This document shows positions 52,153-60,283 of a stretch of DNA of 64,000 nucleotides, in pieces; the stretch's first letter is position 1; every line of letters starts with the position of its first letter. The notes beneath the pieces were generated by a model that searched no databases, was not told the DNA's origin, and saw nothing but the letters and a program-made list of their open reading frames with translations. The position numbers were made by a program, and so were the translations under genes. The stretch lies in contig CBDBJK010000020.1 of NCBI GenBank assembly GCA_965206395.1, positions 1 to 64,000 on the forward strand. The letters run 5' to 3'. Source of the stretch: CBDBJK01 sp965206395. Its GTDB lineage: Bacteria; Chloroflexota; Dehalococcoidia; Lucifugimonadales; CATOSD01.

Positions 52153-52542
52153 ATGACTGATATGCTACTTGATATCACCGTGTTTCAGGACTATGTCCAG
52201 GGCGATGAGGATGCTCGCGCTATCATCTCACAGGTCATTGAAGGTACAAAGACCGCCGCCATTTCCCCTTTGATACTGTCCGAGCTATGGCGAGACCCCT
52301 GTCTAGACCGAAAGACTGAAATCGGATACGTTGCTATGTTGAGCTTTCTCGAAGACGCTCCGCTGTCAGCAGAGGCTGCGAAGACAGCGGGCCTTTGGAT
52401 CGCGTCCGTCGAAGAGGCGGAGCGCAATAATCTCGCATACTTCGCCCTCGTTGCCGCTACCGCACGCGAGCGGGGAGAGCCAATCTGCACCCGCAACCAG
52501 GAGCTATTTAGCAAGTTTTACTCTGATTTCGTCGAATATTGA
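52153..52542 (+). CDS. VapC-like PIN-domain protein, catalytic site partly altered
   Basis: The 129-residue protein begins MTDMLLDITVFQDYVQGDEDARAIISQVIEGTKTAAISPLILSELWRDP, with first Asp (LLD) and Glu (SELWRD) of the PIN acidic site. At the third site most VapC proteins have DAxIAA, but here the sequence is YFALVAATARERGEPICTRNQELFSKF, so the Asp seems replaced by Phe. The TRN and ELF ending is typical of the fold. Nuclease activity may be weak or lost. The start is not well fixed; ATG 52132 is an alternative. Confidence 0.65.
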   Translation: MTDMLLDITVFQDYVQGDEDARAIISQVIEGTKTAAISPLILSELWRDPCLDRKTEIGYVAMLSFLEDAPLSAEAAKTAGLWIASVEEAERNNLAYFALVAATARERGEPICTRNQELFSKFYSDFVEY

Positions 52543-52643
52543 TTTCGGCGTCTGCCTGGTTTTTGCGTTTTGACTGCAATGACGCTACCATTAGGTTGAT
52601 TTAAGCTAATCTTTCCATATCTGTAAGGGTGTCCCAGTTATTT

Positions 52644-53525
52644 AGAGCGTCTAACAAAACCTAATAAAAGGGGTTAGAATCTGGACATTCTCTGGAGGAG
52701 GATGACCTAATGTCTAAGCCCCTTGTAAGCGATGAATTCTGGGAACTGGTGCAACCTTTACTGCCGCCACAACCACCGAAGCCGAAAGGAGGAAGGCCCA
52801 GGATACCTGACAGACAGGTCCTAAGTGGGATACTGTTCGTGCTAAAGACAGGCATTGGCTGGGAAGACCTACCCAAGGAGATGGACTGTGGCAGTGGGAT
52901 GACCTGCTGGAGGCGCCTCAGAGATTGGCACCAGTCGGGAGTCTGGGAGCGCATCCACTTGGTATGCCTTGAGCGCCTGCAAGCAGCTGAGCGCATAGAC
53001 TGGACTCGCGCAGTGCTGGACAGTGCTTCAGTGCGAGCAGTTTTTGGGGGCAGAAAACAGGCCCCAACCCCACGGACAGGGCGAAGGCGGGTAGCAAGCA
53101 TCATATCATAACCGATGCCCAGGGCATTCCACTGGCGGTCAGGTTGACTGGCGCGAACGCTCACGATGTCACCCAAGCCCTTGAGTTGGTGGATGCCATA
53201 CCTGCTGTCAAGGGCAAGCGAGGCAGGCCTCGCAAGCGTCCTCTTCAGGCGCAGGGAGACAGAGGGTATGACTCTGAGCCTGTTCGCAAGGAGTTGAAGA
53301 AGCGACATATCTGGCCGCTGCTGGCCAAGCGAGGTGAGCCGCATGGCAGCGGGTTGGGTGTGCATAGATGGGTGGTTGAGAGAAGCCTGAGTTGGCTTCA
53401 TCAGTTCCGACGCTTACGGGTTCGATATGAGCGCAGGGCAGACATACATGAGGCTTTCTTGGCCATAGGTTGTGCCATCATCTGCTCTCGCTTTCTGTTC
53501 CAATAATGGTTTTGTTAGACGCTCT
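52644..53525 (+). mobile_element. Complete IS5-family insertion sequence (about 880 bp)
   Basis: Terminal inverted repeats AGAGCGTCTAACAAAACC (52644-52661) and its complement (53508-53525) bound a single transposase locus. TA lies on both outer sides if the element is taken from GAGCGT to ACGCTC, matching a short TA-type target duplication. The first 204 bases equal the partial copy at 1-204, which is inverted. It sits between the VapBC-like pair and the conserved nfeD gene. Confidence 0.92.
52710..53506 (+). CDS. IS5-family transposase, two frames joined by -1 frameshifting
   Basis: Frame A (52710-53111) encodes MSKPLVSDEFWELVQPLL...WTRAVLDSASVRAVFGGRK with the first catalytic Asp in LDSASV. 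Frame B, lying -1 of it, carries QKTGPNPTDRAKAGSKHH, then ITDAQGIPLAVRLTGANAHDVTQALELVD, GDRGYDSEPVRKEL and RWVVERSLSWLHQFRRLRVRYERR to 53506, with the second Asp and the Glu of the DDE triad. The shift point is near 53050-53065, at TTTTTTGGGGGC or the AGAAAACA run. This is a normal arrangement for IS427-like IS5 elements, so the copy looks intact. Confidence 0.85.
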
Positions 53526-53544
53526 AAGTCTGAAAGTAAAATCC

Positions 53545-53560
53545 TCCTTCCGCGGAAGGA
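53545..53560. repeat. Perfect 16-base palindrome
   Basis: TCCTTCCGCGGAAGGA is fully self-complementary and belongs to the same family as the copies at 11117, 29781 and 30920. It is followed at about 53590 by AAGGGCGGCAACCCTCACG and lies just upstream of nfeD. Confidence 0.65.
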
Positions 53561-53622
53561 CTACCTCGTCGCACGATTTTCATCCTTAATGCTAAGGGCG
53601 GCAACCCTCACGAAAGATTCCC

Positions 53623-54954
53623 GTGAAACACGTAGTGGCCCTGTTGCTCATAGTCATTGGCTTCGGTGGATTCATCGCCACTCAAAGCCTTCCTGCGATT
53701 GCCTCCAACCATCACGCCGCTTTGCTTGTCATCGACGGAACCATAGACCCCATATCCGCCCGCTTTCTATCTCGCGGCGTGGATGCCGCCATCGATAGCG
53801 ACGCTCGCATCCTCATCATTCGACTCAACACACCCGGCGGGCTTCTTTCATCCACTAGAGACATGGTAACGAAGATGTTGACCTCGGACATACCTATAGT
53901 CGTGTACGTGTCTCCTCCGGGCGCTCAGGCGGCCTCTGCAGGGACATTCATCACGGCGGCGGCGCATATCGCGGTGATGGCCCCCGGCACGAACATCGGC
54001 GCGGCGTCACCGGTTGGCGGCGGTGGGGAAGACCTGCCCGAAACGCTAAAATCCAAGGCTACCCAGGATACGGCGGCATTCATGCGAAGCATCGCAGAAG
54101 AACGGGGCCGCAACTCTGAGAAGCTGGAGCAGATGGTCTTGAGCGCCGTATCCTTTACGGCATCAGAGGCATTAGATGACAACATTATTGACCTCATCGC
54201 CGAAGACATGGAAGGCCTCATTGCGCAGCTAGATGGCATGATTGTAAGCCTCACGAGTGGTGAGGTCACTCTTGCGACCGATGGCCTTGATGTACGCGAG
54301 ATAGAAAAAACGCTTGTTGAGCGGTTCATCAGCATCCTGGCCGACCCAAACATCGCTTTTCTGCTGCTCAGTCTGGGCGGTATAGGCATAATGATAGAAC
54401 TCTTTAGCCCCGGGCTCATCTTTCCTGGTGTAGCCGGCGCTATCGCCCTCGCGCTCGCATTCGTCGCAATCGGCAACCTGCCCGTGAACTGGGCGGGGGT
54501 CGGGCTAATCGGACTGGCGGTTCTGCTGTTTTTCCTTGAGGCACAAGCGCCGGGGCTGGGCGTGTTCGCGGTGGGAGGCGCGATTAGCTTTGTGCTTGGA
54601 GCGTTTCTGCTGTTCGGAGGATTCAGTCCGCCGCCGATTTCCTCGCCGAGCTTCCGTGTGAGCCTCTGGGTGATAGGAACCTTTAGCGCAGTCCTGTTCG
54701 GCGCGCTGGCATTTTTTCTCCAATCCTTGCGCCAGGCCCGAAATGCGCAATATGTCGCTGGTTCGTCAACCCTGGTGGGGCAGACTGGCACGACTACAAC
54801 TGCACTCGATCCGCGTGGCATTGTACAGATCGCCAATGAACGATGGAGCGCGGTCTCTGATTCTGGTGAGCCGATATCGGAGGACGAGGAGGTGATAGTA
54901 ACAGATGTTGATGGACTTACGTTGAAGGTATTCAAGACGCCAGAGGGCATATGA
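53623..54954 (+). CDS. NfeD family membrane serine protease (long form)
   Basis: The 443-residue protein has an N-terminal hydrophobic segment (MKHVVALLLIVIGFGGFIATQS), a ClpP/SppA-like domain with LLVIDGTIDPISARFLSRGVDAAI, RLNTPGGLLSSTRDM and the nucleophile region PPGAQAASAGTFITAAAHIAVM, four to five membrane helices from about residue 245, and a C-terminal OB-fold (STLVGQTGTTTTALDPRG...GLTLKVFKT). Long NfeD proteins cleave stomatin-type partners, and the SPFH gene follows after 65 bp. The start is a GTG. Confidence 0.9.
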   Translation: MKHVVALLLIVIGFGGFIATQSLPAIASNHHAALLVIDGTIDPISARFLSRGVDAAIDSDARILIIRLNTPGGLLSSTRDMVTKMLTSDIPIVVYVSPPGAQAASAGTFITAAAHIAVMAPGTNIGAASPVGGGGEDLPETLKSKATQDTAAFMRSIAEERGRNSEKLEQMVLSAVSFTASEALDDNIIDLIAEDMEGLIAQLDGMIVSLTSGEVTLATDGLDVREIEKTLVERFISILADPNIAFLLLSLGGIGIMIELFSPGLIFPGVAGAIALALAFVAIGNLPVNWAGVGLIGLAVLLFFLEAQAPGLGVFAVGGAISFVLGAFLLFGGFSPPPISSPSFRVSLWVIGTFSAVLFGALAFFLQSLRQARNAQYVAGSSTLVGQTGTTTTALDPRGIVQIANERWSAVSDSGEPISEDEEVIVTDVDGLTLKVFKTPEGI

Positions 54955-55019
54955 GGAGGTAACAGAATCTTCTGGCAGTTTGAAAAATGCAACACATTCA
55001 ATCATATCAGGAGGTTATC

Positions 55020-55889
55020 ATGTCAGCAGGTATCGTCATAGTCAAAGAGTGGGAGAGGATGGTTGTTTTGAAGTGGGGCCAGTATGTCGGGACCAGAGAC
55101 AGGGGGTTTCATATCCTCATACCTTTTATGTACAACGGCCGCATAGTGGACACAAGGGAGCAAGTGGAGCCTGTGCCCACCCAGAAATACATCACCAGGG
55201 ACAACGTTGTAATAGACATGGATTTTGTCCTCTACTACAAAGTGCTGCCGGAACAGGCAGAGAAGTCCATAATCGGAGTGACAGATCACCGCGTGGCGGT
55301 CCGGAACCAGGCCGTGGCGGATCTGAGGTCTATCGTCGGCACTATTACGCTAGCCGAGGCGCTGGCCGAGCGTGAGCGGATACAGAGCCAACTCCAGGCT
55401 GTACTAGACGAAAATACGGGGCGATGGGGGGTAAAAGTAGAGGGAGTGGCAGTCAACGAGATCGACCCGCCGATGGGCGTAAAGCAAGCTATGGAGCGCG
55501 AGAAGTCCGCCGCTGCCATCAAGACCGCCGACATTACCGAGTCTGAGGGTGCGCGCCAGTCCCAAATTAACCGCGCAGAGGGCGAGAAACAGGCGGCCAT
55601 CCTGAAAGCCGAAGGCGAGCGGGAGGCCGAGATCCTATCAGCGGAGGGCGATCAGCAGGCTGCGGTTCTACGCGCGGAGGGCTTCAGCACCGCATTGGAC
55701 AGGATAAACAACATAGCCCAGGGCGTCGACGCCAACACGCTTAGCCTTCAGTATTTCGACACGCTGAAAGAGCTTGGGGCCAGTTCATCGACCAAGTTTA
55801 TCTTCCCGATGGAGTTTACGAACCTGCTGACACCGTTCACTCGAATCGCAAATCGCGCCAACGGGGAAAATGGAAGTTCTGAGGAGTAG
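55020..55889 (+). CDS. SPFH/stomatin-like (slipin) protein
   Basis: The 289-residue protein has the SPFH domain (VIVKEWERMVVLKWGQYVGTRDRGFHILIPFMYNGRIVDTREQVEPVPTQKYITRDNVVIDMDFVLYYKV, then GTITLAEALAERERIQSQLQAVLDENTGRWGVKVEGVAVNEIDPP) and a coiled-coil with repeats of GEKQAAILKAEGEREAEILSAEGDQQAAVLRAEG. The usual N-terminal membrane anchor is missing, so attachment may depend on the NfeD partner. AGGAGG precedes ATG 55020. It forms the classic stomatin operon with nfeD. Confidence 0.92.
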   Translation: MSAGIVIVKEWERMVVLKWGQYVGTRDRGFHILIPFMYNGRIVDTREQVEPVPTQKYITRDNVVIDMDFVLYYKVLPEQAEKSIIGVTDHRVAVRNQAVADLRSIVGTITLAEALAERERIQSQLQAVLDENTGRWGVKVEGVAVNEIDPPMGVKQAMEREKSAAAIKTADITESEGARQSQINRAEGEKQAAILKAEGEREAEILSAEGDQQAAVLRAEGFSTALDRINNIAQGVDANTLSLQYFDTLKELGASSSTKFIFPMEFTNLLTPFTRIANRANGENGSSEE

Positions 55890-55925
55890 CGATTCTCAGA
55901 ATCTCAAAATAGAATCATAAACTTT

Positions 55926-57797
55926 TTACAGGTATTCTTTCACCTTGCGGGCCAGCGTAAGCGTCATACCGGGAACGGCGGCGACTTCTTCAAGCGAGGC
56001 CTCCTTGATACCTCTTGTGGAGCCGAATCGCCTTATAAGCATACGCCGTCGTTTAGGGCCGATGCCCGGCACCAGGTCGATAGCCGACTCGACGCTTTTC
56101 TTGGAGCGGCGCTGTCTGTGGAAGGTGATGGCGAACCTGTGGGCCTCGTCCCGCGTCCTTTGCACCAGGAACAGCCCTTGCGAGTTGCGAGGCAGAACTA
56201 TAGACTCTTGCATCTGAGGTATGAACAGCTCCTCGTTTTCCTTTGCCAGGCTTGCGAGGGGAACAAAATCAATGCCAAGTTCAAGGAACACTTGCAGGGC
56301 GGCCCCCAGATGGCCCTTGCCGCCGTCTATCAACACCAGGTCTGGCACGATGCCCCAGCCTTCGCCGTTGCCTGACGAGTCCGGCTCATCGTCCGCTTCG
56401 TTTGATGCGTTGGAATTCCTGGACTTCGCAAGACGTTTGAAGCGTCGTGTGAGCATCTCACGCATCATCGAGTAGTCATCAATCCCTTCGACCGTCTTTA
56501 TCTTGAAGCGACGGTAGTGGGACGGCTTGGGCCTGCCTTCTTCGAACACCACCATGCTTCCAACAGAGTTCGTGCCCTGTATATTCGATATGTCATAGCA
56601 CTCGATGCGTCTGGGCAGCCCGGGAAGGCTCAACGCCTCCTGAAGCTCGCCCATTGCCGCGTCGAGGTTCGCGCTGTCTGACGCCCGTTTTATCTCCAGT
56701 TGTTCCAACCCTTGCGCAGCGTTCTCGGCGACCATCTGCACGAGCTTACGCTTCTCGCCTCTTTGCGGAACCTGAACCTGCACCGGCGCCTGCCGCTTGT
56801 CGCGAAGCCATTGCTGTACCGTTTCAACGTCTTCAAGAGGGTGTTGAATCAGAATTCTCGGAGGAACATAAGGCGTAGCAGCATAGAACTGCTCCACAAA
56901 CGCCGTAATAATCTTACGGGGCTCGTCGTCCTCCGTACCTGCCATGATGAAGTGGTCGCGACCTATCAGCTTTCCCTGTCGGATGAAAAACACCTCGACC
57001 CAGGCCTCTCTAGCTCCCGGTGCGGCTGCGATCACATCCAGGTTCTCGGATGTGAGGTGCAGCACCTTCTGCCCCTCGTTGACTTTCTCAATCGCTATGA
57101 GCTGATCGCGCAATACCGCGGCATGCTCGAACTCCAATTCCTCCGATGCGGTTTCCATTCGCCGGGCTATAGACTTGACCACGCGGTCTGTCTTACCTTC
57201 AAGAAAGAGGATAACCTGGTCAATGATCTCCTCGTACTGTTCCTTATTTACCGCGCCGATGCATGGGCCGACGCACCGATGGATGAAGAAGTCTAGGCAT
57301 GGTCTGGAGTCGTTGCCTGTGATGGTCTTGGTACAGGAGCGGTAGGGGAACAATTTCTTGAGAAGACTCAAGGTTCTGCGCACGCTGCTCGCGCTGGCGA
57401 AGGGGCCAAAGTAACGCGAGCCGTCTCTGGCTACCTTTCGAGTGATGTACACCTGCGGAAAATCTTCTGAGACATCTATCTTGATGAACGGGTAACTCTT
57501 GTCATCCTTCAGGCGCGCGTTGTAGTGGGGTTGATGTTCTTTGATGAGGTTGCATTCGAGTATGAGGGCTTCCTGCTCGGACTCCGTTATTATGAACTCG
57601 AAGTCGGCAACCTTGCTGACCATGGTCCGAATCTTCGGCACAAGGTTCGCGGAACTGGCGAAGTAGGAGCTTACGCGGTGTCGCAGGCTGGCGGCCTTGC
57701 CAACGTAAAGTATATCGCCGGAGTCGTCTCTCATGAGATAGACTCCGGGCGATGCAGGGGTCGCTCTTAAACGCTCGGAGAACTTGTGCCGTTGCAT
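55926..57797 (-). CDS. uvrC: Excinuclease ABC subunit C
   Basis: The 623-residue protein contains the GIY-YIG nuclease domain (SPGVYLMRDDSGDILYVGKAASLRHRVSSYF), the FFIHRCVGPCIGAVN cysteine site, a UVR motif region (RRMETASEELEFEHAAVLRDQLIAIEKV), the RNase H-like nuclease (IECYDISNIQGTNSVGSMVVFEEGRPKPSHYRRFKIK, DLVLIDGGKGHLGAALQV) and C-terminal helix-hairpin-helix (DLVPGIGPKRRRMLIRRFGS). It makes both incisions in nucleotide excision repair with UvrAB. It is typical in length and complete. Confidence 0.97.
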   Translation of the reverse strand: MQRHKFSERLRATPASPGVYLMRDDSGDILYVGKAASLRHRVSSYFASSANLVPKIRTMVSKVADFEFIITESEQEALILECNLIKEHQPHYNARLKDDKSYPFIKIDVSEDFPQVYITRKVARDGSRYFGPFASASSVRRTLSLLKKLFPYRSCTKTITGNDSRPCLDFFIHRCVGPCIGAVNKEQYEEIIDQVILFLEGKTDRVVKSIARRMETASEELEFEHAAVLRDQLIAIEKVNEGQKVLHLTSENLDVIAAAPGAREAWVEVFFIRQGKLIGRDHFIMAGTEDDEPRKIITAFVEQFYAATPYVPPRILIQHPLEDVETVQQWLRDKRQAPVQVQVPQRGEKRKLVQMVAENAAQGLEQLEIKRASDSANLDAAMGELQEALSLPGLPRRIECYDISNIQGTNSVGSMVVFEEGRPKPSHYRRFKIKTVEGIDDYSMMREMLTRRFKRLAKSRNSNASNEADDEPDSSGNGEGWGIVPDLVLIDGGKGHLGAALQVFLELGIDFVPLASLAKENEELFIPQMQESIVLPRNSQGLFLVQRTRDEAHRFAITFHRQRRSKKSVESAIDLVPGIGPKRRRMLIRRFGSTRGIKEASLEEVAAVPGMTLTLARKVKEYL

Positions 57798-57858
57798 ATT
57801 AACCAGATGGTGTCAAAATTATGTATGTTCTGATTATACGCTTAAGGCCATGTGGAGG

Positions 57859-58233
57859 CTAGCCACCCAGCACGAATGTCAACGCAATAAGGATTACGAC
57901 GATTAGCGACGATATCATGCCGATCTTCTTTAGCTCGGCACCCAGATAGCGATAAACCGATGGAGTTGATTCAGCCGGGGTCCGCTGTCTTGAACGTTGC
58001 GCTGGCTGGCGAGCGGGAGTAGACGAAGGTCGCGCGGTCGCTACAGGGGTCTTCGCCGGCTGAAGCGATTCCCCTCCTTCGGCAGTTGCATCCACTGCTG
58101 GATCTTCGATTGCCGTTGCCGCGCTCGATTCGCTGGGCCCTGAATCGAACACCTGGGGATTGACTTTCCCTCGGCGTTTCTTCTGGCTGAGTTGGGCTTG
58201 CCTGGACGCTGTTCGGTGTCCTTTCTTAGGCAT
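57859..58233 (-). CDS. Small tail-anchored basic protein
   Basis: The 124-residue protein begins MPKKGHRTASRQAQLSQKKRRGK, very basic, continues with a low-complexity Pro/Ala/Thr/Ser linker (AKTPVATARPSSTPARQPAQ) and ends in one membrane helix, GMISSLIVVILIALTFVLGG. AGGAGGAAGAGG lies before ATG 58233. It lies between uvrC and the recombinase gene on the same strand. Function is unknown; a membrane-associated ribosomal or nucleoid factor is conceivable. Confidence 0.7.
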   Translation of the reverse strand: MPKKGHRTASRQAQLSQKKRRGKVNPQVFDSGPSESSAATAIEDPAVDATAEGGESLQPAKTPVATARPSSTPARQPAQRSRQRTPAESTPSVYRYLGAELKKIGMISSLIVVILIALTFVLGG

Positions 58234-58345
58234 CCTCTTCCTCCTAATCAATAGGAAATAAGACGGAACAATAATCTAATCTGTTAGAAGACGCTCCGAT
58301 CTCACATTGTCTTTGTGCTTGGGAGTCTGTCTGGTCTTGACTCGT

Positions 58346-59254
58346 TTACCTCGCTCTAGGATGAGCCTTGTCGTACTCTGCCCTGACATGATCGCTAGTC
58401 AGATGTGTGTATACCTGCGTTGTAGTTATGCTAGCGTGACCCAGAAGCTCCTGGACGTGCCTTAGTGGAGCGCCTCCTTGCAACAGGTGCGTAGCAAAGC
58501 TATGCCGCAGCGTATGAGGCGTGATTTTCCCGTTTACTCCCGCGCGCTTCGCGTGGCCCTTGAGTATGAGCCAGAAGCCCTGGCGCGTCAATCGCTCGCC
58601 ACGACGATTCAGAAATGCGGCGCGGCCAGATCTCCTGGTCGCAATAATTGGCCTCGCTTGCTCCAGATACACGGTGAGGGCGTCGATGGCCTTCTGGTGG
58701 ATGGGGATAACCCTCTCCTTCGCACCTTTCCCGAGACACCTGACGTAGCCTTCTTCGAGATTGACATCATCCGTATCCAATGAGACTAGCTCACTTACCC
58801 GCATTCCGCTAGCGTAGATTAGCTCAAGCATAGCCTGATCACGCTTGGCTTCGGGCGTCTCACCACGCGACACAGAGGACAGCAGCCTGTTAATCTCTTC
58901 GACTGCCAGAGCTTCCGGCAGGGAGCGGCCCACGCGAGGCGAGCTAAGGTTCTCGGTAGGATCAATCTTAATGATGTTCTCATCCATCAGAAAGCCGAAG
59001 AGAGATTTCGCTGACGCTATTTTTCGGGCGCGCGTAGTGTCCGAATAGCCCAGGTCATGCAGCCGAACTATATACGCAGAAATAACCTGTTCGTCTACCT
59101 GTCCCCAGTTAACGTCATTGATGTCGTTAGAATGATTCTTTTCCAGATAGTCTACAAGCTGGTACAGATCGTTTTTGTAGGCAACTTGAGTGTTAAGGGA
59201 AACTCCCCGTTCCACTGTCATAAAGTTCAGAAAACTATCAACGGTTTCTTTCAT
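58346..59254 (-). CDS. Tyrosine recombinase XerC/XerD type
   Basis: The 302-residue protein has the SAM-like N-terminal core (VDSFLNFMTVERGVSLNTQVAYKNDLYQLVDYL) and the catalytic residues of the family: Arg in YASGMRVSELVSL, His-x-x-Arg in TPHTLRHSFATHLLQGG, His in LLGHASITTTQVYTHLT with the nucleophile Tyr. The position next to uvrC, lgt and recJ and the absence of phage genes suggest a chromosome-dimer resolvase and not an integrase. GGAGAG supports ATG 59254. Confidence 0.92.
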   Translation of the reverse strand: MKETVDSFLNFMTVERGVSLNTQVAYKNDLYQLVDYLEKNHSNDINDVNWGQVDEQVISAYIVRLHDLGYSDTTRARKIASAKSLFGFLMDENIIKIDPTENLSSPRVGRSLPEALAVEEINRLLSSVSRGETPEAKRDQAMLELIYASGMRVSELVSLDTDDVNLEEGYVRCLGKGAKERVIPIHQKAIDALTVYLEQARPIIATRRSGRAAFLNRRGERLTRQGFWLILKGHAKRAGVNGKITPHTLRHSFATHLLQGGAPLRHVQELLGHASITTTQVYTHLTSDHVRAEYDKAHPRAR

Positions 59255-59338
59255 TCTTAATCTCTCCAAATTTAGTACGTCAGACATACTGGCCCTATTT
59301 TACCATACTAACCCGAACTGTGCTAAACATAACTTGCC

Positions 59339-59367
59339 TTGACATCGAATCCCGTCACCTTTAGATT
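59339..59367 (+). promoter_or_regulatory. Sigma70-type promoter of lgt
   Basis: TTGACA, 17-bp spacer, TAGATT, 34 bases before the ATG at 59402. Confidence 0.65.
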
Positions 59368-59401
59368 AAGAAGCGCAATGATTCTAACGAATGGAGACTG
59401 A

Positions 59402-60262
59402 ATGGTCGACATTGAAATCGGTCCAAATCTGGTCACTCTAGGGACTTTCATTCTTAGCTGGCACGGTTTTTTCAGCTTTATTGCGGTCGGCACGGCCGTT
59501 TACCTTGTGGGCCGCTGGGCGCCTGCCAAGGGGATTGACCCGGATACAATATACTCGATCGCTATCTGGGCTATCATTGGCGGCGTTGTCGGAGCAAGAG
59601 TGGTTCACGTTATCGACCAGTGGGACTTCTACAAAGACAACGCAGGCCAGATAATTGCTATCTGGAGCGGCGGCATTGCCCTCTGGGGAGGCTTATTAGG
59701 GGGATTCATCGGAGGAACTCTCTACTCTCTTTGGGCAAAACATCCGGTGGGTGTCATCGCGGACCTTGCCGCTCCGGCAATACTCTTCGTGCAATCAATC
59801 GGTCGTTTGGGCGATATAGTCAATGGAGAGCACTGCGCCAAAGCCGCCGACTTTTTCTTGAGCTTCACCTGGACAAATCCATCGAGCGATGCCCGGATCT
59901 GCGGTGAGAACGGCGTCGGAACGGCGGTTCACCCCGTCATACTCTACGAAATCGTCTGGAACATGCTGGCACTATTCGTGATCTGGAAGCTCAGAGGAAA
60001 GCTCAGGCCAGACGGCATGTTGTTTGCGCTATACATGGCGCTCTATTCCATTGGCAGATTTACGCTCACTTTTGCAAGGGAAGACAGAATCTGGGCGCTA
60101 GGAATGCAGGAAGCTCAGTACATAGCTCTTCTGGTCCTCGCAATCACAGTGCCTCTTCTGATCGTGAAGGCGAGGTTTACCTCAGGGGAAGCGGCTCTTG
60201 AAACTCCCACACCACCCACGCCGCGCGGCACAAGGGCGCAGCGACGGAGGCGGGGACGCTGA
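59402..60262 (+). CDS. lgt: Prolipoprotein diacylglyceryl transferase
   Basis: The 286-residue membrane protein has the Lgt landmarks: LSWHGFFSFIAVGTAVYLVGRWA, IIGGVVGARVVHVIDQWDFY, GGIALWGGLLGGFIGGTLYSLW and the signature QSIGRLGDIVNGEHCAK, followed by GVGTAVHPVILYEIVWNMLALFVIWKLR. It transfers a diacylglyceryl group to the lipobox Cys of lipoproteins. The C-terminus is basic (RGTRAQRRRRGR) and likely cytoplasmic. It is complete. Confidence 0.96.
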   Translation: MVDIEIGPNLVTLGTFILSWHGFFSFIAVGTAVYLVGRWAPAKGIDPDTIYSIAIWAIIGGVVGARVVHVIDQWDFYKDNAGQIIAIWSGGIALWGGLLGGFIGGTLYSLWAKHPVGVIADLAAPAILFVQSIGRLGDIVNGEHCAKAADFFLSFTWTNPSSDARICGENGVGTAVHPVILYEIVWNMLALFVIWKLRGKLRPDGMLFALYMALYSIGRFTLTFAREDRIWALGMQEAQYIALLVLAITVPLLIVKARFTSGEAALETPTPPTPRGTRAQRRRRGR

Positions 60263-60283
60263 AAATAGGGGATGCAGGGCTTA

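Noticed and set aside
58346..59254. Integrase of a mobile island
   Set aside because: The protein has XerC/D length and motifs and lies among housekeeping genes; no attachment sites, tRNA or phage genes are near.
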